A DNA stretch of 64,000 nucleotides, from assembly GCF_001305855.1 (NCBI RefSeq), contig NZ_LIXZ01000006.1, positions 1 through 64,000 of the forward strand, given 5' to 3'. Origin of the DNA: Rossellomorea vietnamensis. GTDB taxonomy: Bacteria; Bacillota; Bacilli; Bacillales; Bacillaceae_B. The notes beneath the pieces were generated by a model. It ran no database searches, was not told where the DNA came from, and was given only the letters and a program-made list of their open reading frames with translations. Position 1 is the stretch's first letter, and each line of letters opens with the position of its first letter. Below are positions 62,601 to 64,000 of this stretch, one piece after another. The translations under genes were made by a program, and so were the position numbers.

Positions 62601-64000
62601 ACTATTACAGTAAGGAATTGAGCGTCACAGTGGAAGGCGGGGAAGTCACAACCGCCGATGTATCCTTAGAACCATTCATCGGCTATCCAGGAGAAATCGG
62701 GTATGATGATGGAACAGCAGAAAATGCACGGGCATTCTATGATGCAGGTAACGGCTGGGCAGTGAAAATGTCCCTTGAAGAAGGCAATGACACGGCACTT
62801 GTGACAGGCGGACTATTCCGCTTCTGGGACACTGAATGGCCTGTACCAGGAGGAACAGAATTCCAGGTTGCCGTCTATGACGCTTCTGGACCAGACGGGG
62901 CACCAGGTAAGAAAATCGCCGGTCCATTTGATGGAACTGCATTGCGTAATGGTGAATGGACGCATGTGGATCTCAGCGAGCACGGCATCATGGTCGAAGG
63001 TGATTTCTATATGGTGTACATCCAATCTGCACCAAATCCGAATGCACCAGGCCTTGGAACGGATGAAGATGGAGAATATGCGGCAAGGAGCTGGCAGTTC
63101 GTCGGTGGCGCCTGGTCACTGACACCGGAAGATGAGGGGAACTACATGATTCGCGCAACTGTGAATTATGAAGTGACGTCACCAGTCATAACTTCACCGA
63201 AGGATGGATCTTTCACGAATAAGGATTCCGTTACGGTTGAAGGGACTTCTGCACCGACTACGACCGTTCATCTCTTTAATGGAGAAGAGGAAGTAGCAAC
63301 AGCCGACACAGGTGAGGATGGAACATTCTCTGCTGATGTCTCCCTCCATGATGGTGAGAATGTATTAACCGCAAAGGCAGCGACTGAACAGGGCATGACG
63401 GGGCCATCGGAAGCAGTGACGGTAACACTTGATCAAGTGAAGCCGGAACTCGCCATCACATCACCGGAAGATGACATGAAAACAAATCGTGAAGCTATCA
63501 CGGTTAAAGGAACCATCGCGGATGAAAATCTTGCATGGGTGAAAGTGAATGGTGAGAAAGCTACAGTTAAGGACGGAGAGTTCAGTCATCGAATTCTGCT
63601 GAATGAAGGAGAAAATGTCATTGAGGTACTCGCGAAAGATAAAGCAGGAAACAAAAAGAAACAAAGAGTGACAGTACTAGCGAAATTCGGTGACATTGAA
63701 ATTGACAATCTTCTTCCCGCAGAAGATAAAGAACTGAAGAAGGGCGAATCCGTCAAGATCGAATTTGACAGTGAGCCGGGATTGGACGCGTCATTTGTCA
63801 TTCAAATGCCTCTGACAAATGCACGATCCCAAGTGACAAATGCCACTGAACTTCCAATGATGGAAACGTCAGAAGGTCATTATGAAGGTTACTATACGGC
63901 GACCTCGAATGTAAAGACGCCGGGAGCCGTGATTGAAGTGAAGATTTCCGATGATTATGGAAATGTAACGACTCAGCGTGCTGAAGGTAAATTGTATATC
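59663..64000 (+). CDS. bpr: Bacillopeptidase F-like secreted subtilase (runs off the right edge)
   Basis: 1446 residues are visible with no stop. Signal peptide (RKRKARWLSIVLTLVMFVPLMFPFNAGA), an I9-type propeptide (about 50-195), S8 catalytic domain with Asp237 (SIDTGVQWNHP), His284 (DQGHGTHTVGT), oxyanion Asn387 (SAGN) and Ser462 (NGTSMAGPH), then several beta domains: a MAM/immune-inhibitor-like region (about 650-800), two carboxypeptidase-regulatory-like repeats (NITGTVTNEVTGEPVEGATV), and Ig-like repeats (SPVITSPKDGSFTNKDSVTVEGTS). B. subtilis Bpr has 1433 residues, so this one is at least as long. The ATG follows GGGAGGG, and an in-frame TAG lies just upstream. Confidence 0.9.
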   Translation, partial: MSGRKRKARWLSIVLTLVMFVPLMFPFNAGAANTSQAALSKEKPSTSANESAKVSPQSKITTTLQEQFKKEKQVTYLVKFKDQVDTEAVAKKAAETAKKQKLSANSKKLLKRNMVVSELRAKALESQAEVKEYLAKEKKSGEVKEIKDFYVVNGMAVTSTKKVMEKISTFAQVEKILPNETRQIIQPAKAKASSSAVLDKESPKSPASIEWNIDRVGAPAVWEMGIDGAGTVIASIDTGVQWNHPALKEKYRGYDPQNPDSPDNEFNWFDATAGQSSPYDDQGHGTHTVGTMVGSEPDGSNQIGVAPGAKWIAVKAFTADGGTDVDLLEAGEWILAPKDAEGNPHPEMAPDVVNNSWGGGAGLDEWYRDMVSAWRAAEIFPEFSAGNTTLFNPGGPGSIANPANYPESFATGATDINDRLGSFSLQGPSPYEEIKPEIAAPGVNIRSSVPGGNYEGGWNGTSMAGPHVTAVAALLRQVDASLTVDEIEEILMSTAVPLTDGTFPESPNNGYGHGLVNAFDAVSSVMSGIGKVKGQVSKEGDDTEAPVISHDAPQEAFKEMNLPLQAEARDNVSVTNVTLNYQNQDGEWVEVEAGRTSGDYTSGTYEAVIPGEDLIEDQVTYKWVATDFGGNEVESDTYTVNLLPGITVGYEQDFEADPTGWTSYGPGNSWEWGVPANGPGNASSGEKVYATNLDGTYDNSANMSLQMPPIDLPEGESFLQFKQWHELERNYDYGHVFVSTDGEEWTQALRVNGNTEGWIDGEVDLSQYAGQRVYIAFNVTTDGSVTKQGWYLDDVKLSSESNLPAKKMNLGLKSKDEKSSSVSKKPSVNPAKITVENEVKKDDKTDASVPAPVLLPLQAEVSVLETGRSVYTNPANGSYEMTHAAGEFTLQASTYGYRSETQSVTIEADQTSTANFTLEEIPQGNITGTVTNEVTGEPVEGATVFVLEDAVVEPVETNANGEYELEAYEGDYTLKVVAPYYYSKELSVTVEGGEVTTADVSLEPFIGYPGEIGYDDGTAENARAFYDAGNGWAVKMSLEEGNDTALVTGGLFRFWDTEWPVPGGTEFQVAVYDASGPDGAPGKKIAGPFDGTALRNGEWTHVDLSEHGIMVEGDFYMVYIQSAPNPNAPGLGTDEDGEYAARSWQFVGGAWSLTPEDEGNYMIRATVNYEVTSPVITSPKDGSFTNKDSVTVEGTSAPTTTVHLFNGEEEVATADTGEDGTFSADVSLHDGENVLTAKAATEQGMTGPSEAVTVTLDQVKPELAITSPEDDMKTNREAITVKGTIADENLAWVKVNGEKATVKDGEFSHRILLNEGENVIEVLAKDKAGNKKKQRVTVLAKFGDIEIDNLLPAEDKELKKGESVKIEFDSEPGLDASFVIQMPLTNARSQVTNATELPMMETSEGHYEGYYTATSNVKTPGAVIEVKISDDYGNVTTQRAEGKLYI

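Noticed and set aside
1..64000. CRISPR arrays, prophage genes, rRNA
   Set aside because: No evenly spaced identical repeats with unique spacers, no phage structural genes and no rRNA sequence were seen.

Overview
The window is a contiguous piece of a spore-forming Bacillaceae chromosome of moderate GC. Gene order follows the Bacillus subtilis yqg-comG-yqh-spoIIIA-yqi-bkd region for nearly its whole length, with complete spoIIIA, spoIVB and spo0A genes, an early competence (comG) operon and many TTG starts. The marine or extremophile-type Bacillaceae (Rossellomorea-like) are a plausible home because the ispA-dxs interval carries an OLE RNA with its partner gene oapA, which B. subtilis lacks. 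The species cannot be fixed from the sequence alone.

Layout: 1-127 is the 5' end of an ISL3-type transposase. 384-2365 holds yqgW/yqgX/yqgY/mgsR homologues. 2436-2895 is an array of hairpin-forming intergenic repeats ending beside tRNA-Gln (2898-2969), and a second array of the same family lies at 41853-42145. 3039-3677 is a cupin gene behind a consensus sigma-K promoter. 3806-7797 is comGABCDEFG, followed by aroK and yqzE. yqhG/yqhH run on the minus strand. 11258-15449 is a tandem glycine riboswitch controlling gcvT-gcvPA-gcvPB, followed by yqhL and the octanoyltransferase lipM. 17396-21209 is a B12-dependent ribonucleotide reductase gene (nrdJ) behind two NrdR boxes, interrupted by a 1.24-kb group I intron that encodes a Vsr/EDxHD-like homing endonuclease. 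Then come yqhO, yqhP, yqhR, aroQ, an Xaa-Pro peptidase, efp, spoIIIAA-AH, accBC (with a FapR-like operator), yqhY, nusB, folD, xseAB, ispA, OLE RNA, oapA, dxs, a TlyA-type methyltransferase, argR, recN, spoIVB, spo0A, a small predicted spore protein, a glycerophosphodiesterase, a DUF2627 protein, bkdR, and the sigma-54-driven ptb-bcd-buk-lpdV-bkdAA-bkdAB-bkdB operon. A secreted bacillopeptidase F-like subtilase runs off the right edge.

How the genes work together: the glycine cleavage genes, lipM and the bkd E2 are linked by lipoic acid, since LipM loads octanoate that becomes lipoyl on GcvH and is passed to E2 proteins. The bkd operon turns branched-chain amino acids into acyl-CoA and ATP, and in bacilli supplies branched fatty-acid primers; accBC begins fatty-acid elongation. 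folD, ispA and dxs supply one-carbon units and isoprenoids, with the OLE/OapA ribonucleoprotein module embedded among them. The sporulation genes form an engulfment-to-late axis: Spo0A, the SpoIIIA channel, SpoIVB, and two further genes here with sigma-K promoters.

Compared with the remembered B. subtilis order, the tapA-sipW-tasA/sinIR block, mntR, yqhQ and yqhV are missing at their usual places. Several reading frames (comGD, spoIIIAD, probably comGA and comGG) lack ATG/GTG/TTG where the conserved N-terminus should begin.
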